A DNA stretch of 21,414 nt, taken from assembly GCA_903954205.1 (NCBI GenBank), contig CAJBMR010000228.1:1-21414 (forward strand), written 5' to 3'. The stretch comes from an uncultured bacterium (GTDB lineage: Bacteria; Actinomycetota; Actinomycetes; S36-B12). Made by a program: the position numbers and the translations under genes. Below the pieces are notes generated by a model. It was given only the letters and a program-made list of their open reading frames with translations. It was not told the origin of the DNA and searched no databases. Of this stretch, positions 20,557-21,414 are shown one piece after another; position 1 is the first letter of the stretch, and each line of letters begins with the position of its first letter.

Positions 20557-21414
20557 GTGAGCGACAAGCGGGTGCTGAACAACGTGATCGGGGGCGAGCG
20601 CGTGCCCTCCATGAGTGGGCAGACGCAGGACCTCGTCAATCCCTCCACGGGCGAGGTGTTCGCCTCCGCCCCCGTATCCGGGCCGGAGGATATCGATCGT
20701 GCGTATGCGGTCGCAGCCACGGCGTTCGACGAGTGGCGCGATTCGACGCCGTCGGAGCGGCAGAAGGCCCTCCTCGCGATTGCCGACCTCTTCGAGGAGC
20801 ACGGCGAGGAGTTGGTGGCCCTCGAGAGCGAGAACACCGGCAAGCCGATCGCGGTGACGATGTCGGAGGAGATCCCTCCCATGGTCGACCAGATTCGCTT
20901 CTTCGCAGGGGCTGCACGCGTGCTCGAAGGCCGGGCCGCGGGCGAGTACATGAAGGGCTTCACGTCGATGATTCGTCGTGAGCCCGTCGGCGTCATCGGC
21001 CAGGTCACCCCGTGGAACTACCCCATGATGATGGCGGTCTGGAAGTTCGCCCCGGCGATCGCCGCAGGCAACACCGTGGTCCTCAAGCCCTCAGACACCA
21101 CTCCGGTATCCACGGTCCGTATGGCCGAACTCATCACCGACGCCGGCATCCTGCCCCCGGGAGTCCTCAACGTCGTCACGGGCGACCGTGACACCGGGCG
21201 CGCGCTCGTGTCGCATCCCACCCCCCAGATGGTGGCCATCACCGGCTCCGTCCGGGCGGGCATGGAGGTCGCCGGCGAGGCAGCCCGCGACGTCAAGCGC
21301 GTGCACCTCGAGCTCGGTGGCAAGTCGCCCATCGTGATCTTCGATGACGCCGACGTCGAGGCCGCTGCCGAGTGGCTTGCGGTGGCGGGCTACTTCAACG
21401 CCGGTCAGGACTGC
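20557..21414 (+). CDS. Aldehyde dehydrogenase, gamma-aminobutyraldehyde dehydrogenase-like (3' end outside window)
   Basis: NAD(P)-dependent aldehyde dehydrogenase of the betaine/aminobutyraldehyde branch, oxidising an amino-aldehyde to the amino acid (for example 4-aminobutanal to GABA). The visible 286 residues begin from a GTG with AAGGA at 20546-20550 and a six-base spacer. They include NNVIGGERVPS, VNPSTGEVFASAPV, QVTPWNYPMMMAVWK (catalytic Asn and cofactor region), AAGNTVVLKPSDTTP, ITGSVRAGMEV (NAD-binding turn), the general base in LELGGKSP, and finally NAGQDC. The last codon of the window is the expected catalytic cysteine. The GYFNAGQDC context fits the aminobutyraldehyde dehydrogenase (PatD/KauB-like) group. 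Divergent from the regulator-aminotransferase operon, it would act one step after the aminotransferase. Confidence 0.9.
   Translation, partial: MSDKRVLNNVIGGERVPSMSGQTQDLVNPSTGEVFASAPVSGPEDIDRAYAVAATAFDEWRDSTPSERQKALLAIADLFEEHGEELVALESENTGKPIAVTMSEEIPPMVDQIRFFAGAARVLEGRAAGEYMKGFTSMIRREPVGVIGQVTPWNYPMMMAVWKFAPAIAAGNTVVLKPSDTTPVSTVRMAELITDAGILPPGVLNVVTGDRDTGRALVSHPTPQMVAITGSVRAGMEVAGEAARDVKRVHLELGGKSPIVIFDDADVEAAAEWLAVAGYFNAGQDC

Overview
This 21.4 kb window is chromosomal DNA from a high-GC Gram-positive bacterium (Actinomycetota). The evidence is the strong G/C bias at third codon positions, the gene order in the first half (yraN, comM, dprA, xerC, M23 peptidase, rpsB, tsf, pyrH, frr, cdsA, rlmN), and several TAnnnT -10 boxes placed 6-7 nt before a start codon, the signature of leaderless transcription. 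I cannot name the genus. No phage, integron, CRISPR array, tRNA or rRNA is visible. No gene-free stretch exceeds 300 bases; the longest is the rpsB leader (4573-4788).

Region 1 (1-4039, + strand) is a DNA-processing cluster: a YraN/UPF0102 nuclease-fold protein, the ComM/YifB AAA+ helicase-like protein, DprA and a XerC-type tyrosine recombinase. The first three genes overlap. A convergent secreted M23 peptidase-like gene (4012-4572, - strand) overlaps the 3' end of xerC.

Region 2 (4573-9919, + strand) is the translation and growth block: a structured leader, rpsB, tsf, pyrH, frr, cdsA and rlmN. Between rpsB and tsf is a GCGA-tetraloop hairpin. Between tsf and pyrH is a hairpin overlapping a probable leaderless promoter. 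The block ends at rlmN and is not followed by the dxr-type genes often seen there in related genomes.

Region 3 (9988-14161) is acyl-CoA metabolism. A propionyl-CoA synthetase-like ligase is translationally coupled to a class III (CaiB/BaiF) CoA-transferase, which converges with a glutaryl-CoA dehydrogenase. The two stop codons lie in one shared CTAG. The pairing suggests glutarate activation and oxidation.

Region 4 (14296-16389) is a single gene for a large membrane alpha/beta-hydrolase (Abhydrolase_9 type). It is followed by a 56-bp near-perfect palindrome (16402-16457) flanked by a 4-bp direct repeat.

Region 5 (16467-21414) looks like amine/polyamine catabolism. Four minus-strand genes (Lrp/AsnC regulator, class III aminotransferase, NimA/PPOX-like flavoprotein, FAD-dependent amine oxidoreductase) are chained by three 4-nt ATGA overlaps. 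Divergent from them is an aminobutyraldehyde dehydrogenase-like gene, cut by the window end exactly at its catalytic cysteine. The divergent region carries an 11-bp direct repeat in 32-bp phase, a GTGAG/CTCAC inverted repeat and a 14-bp perfect palindrome, all candidate operators. The likely pathway is diamine to amino-aldehyde to amino acid (for example putrescine to GABA). The GABA-like product or glutarate could then connect to region 3; that link is inference.
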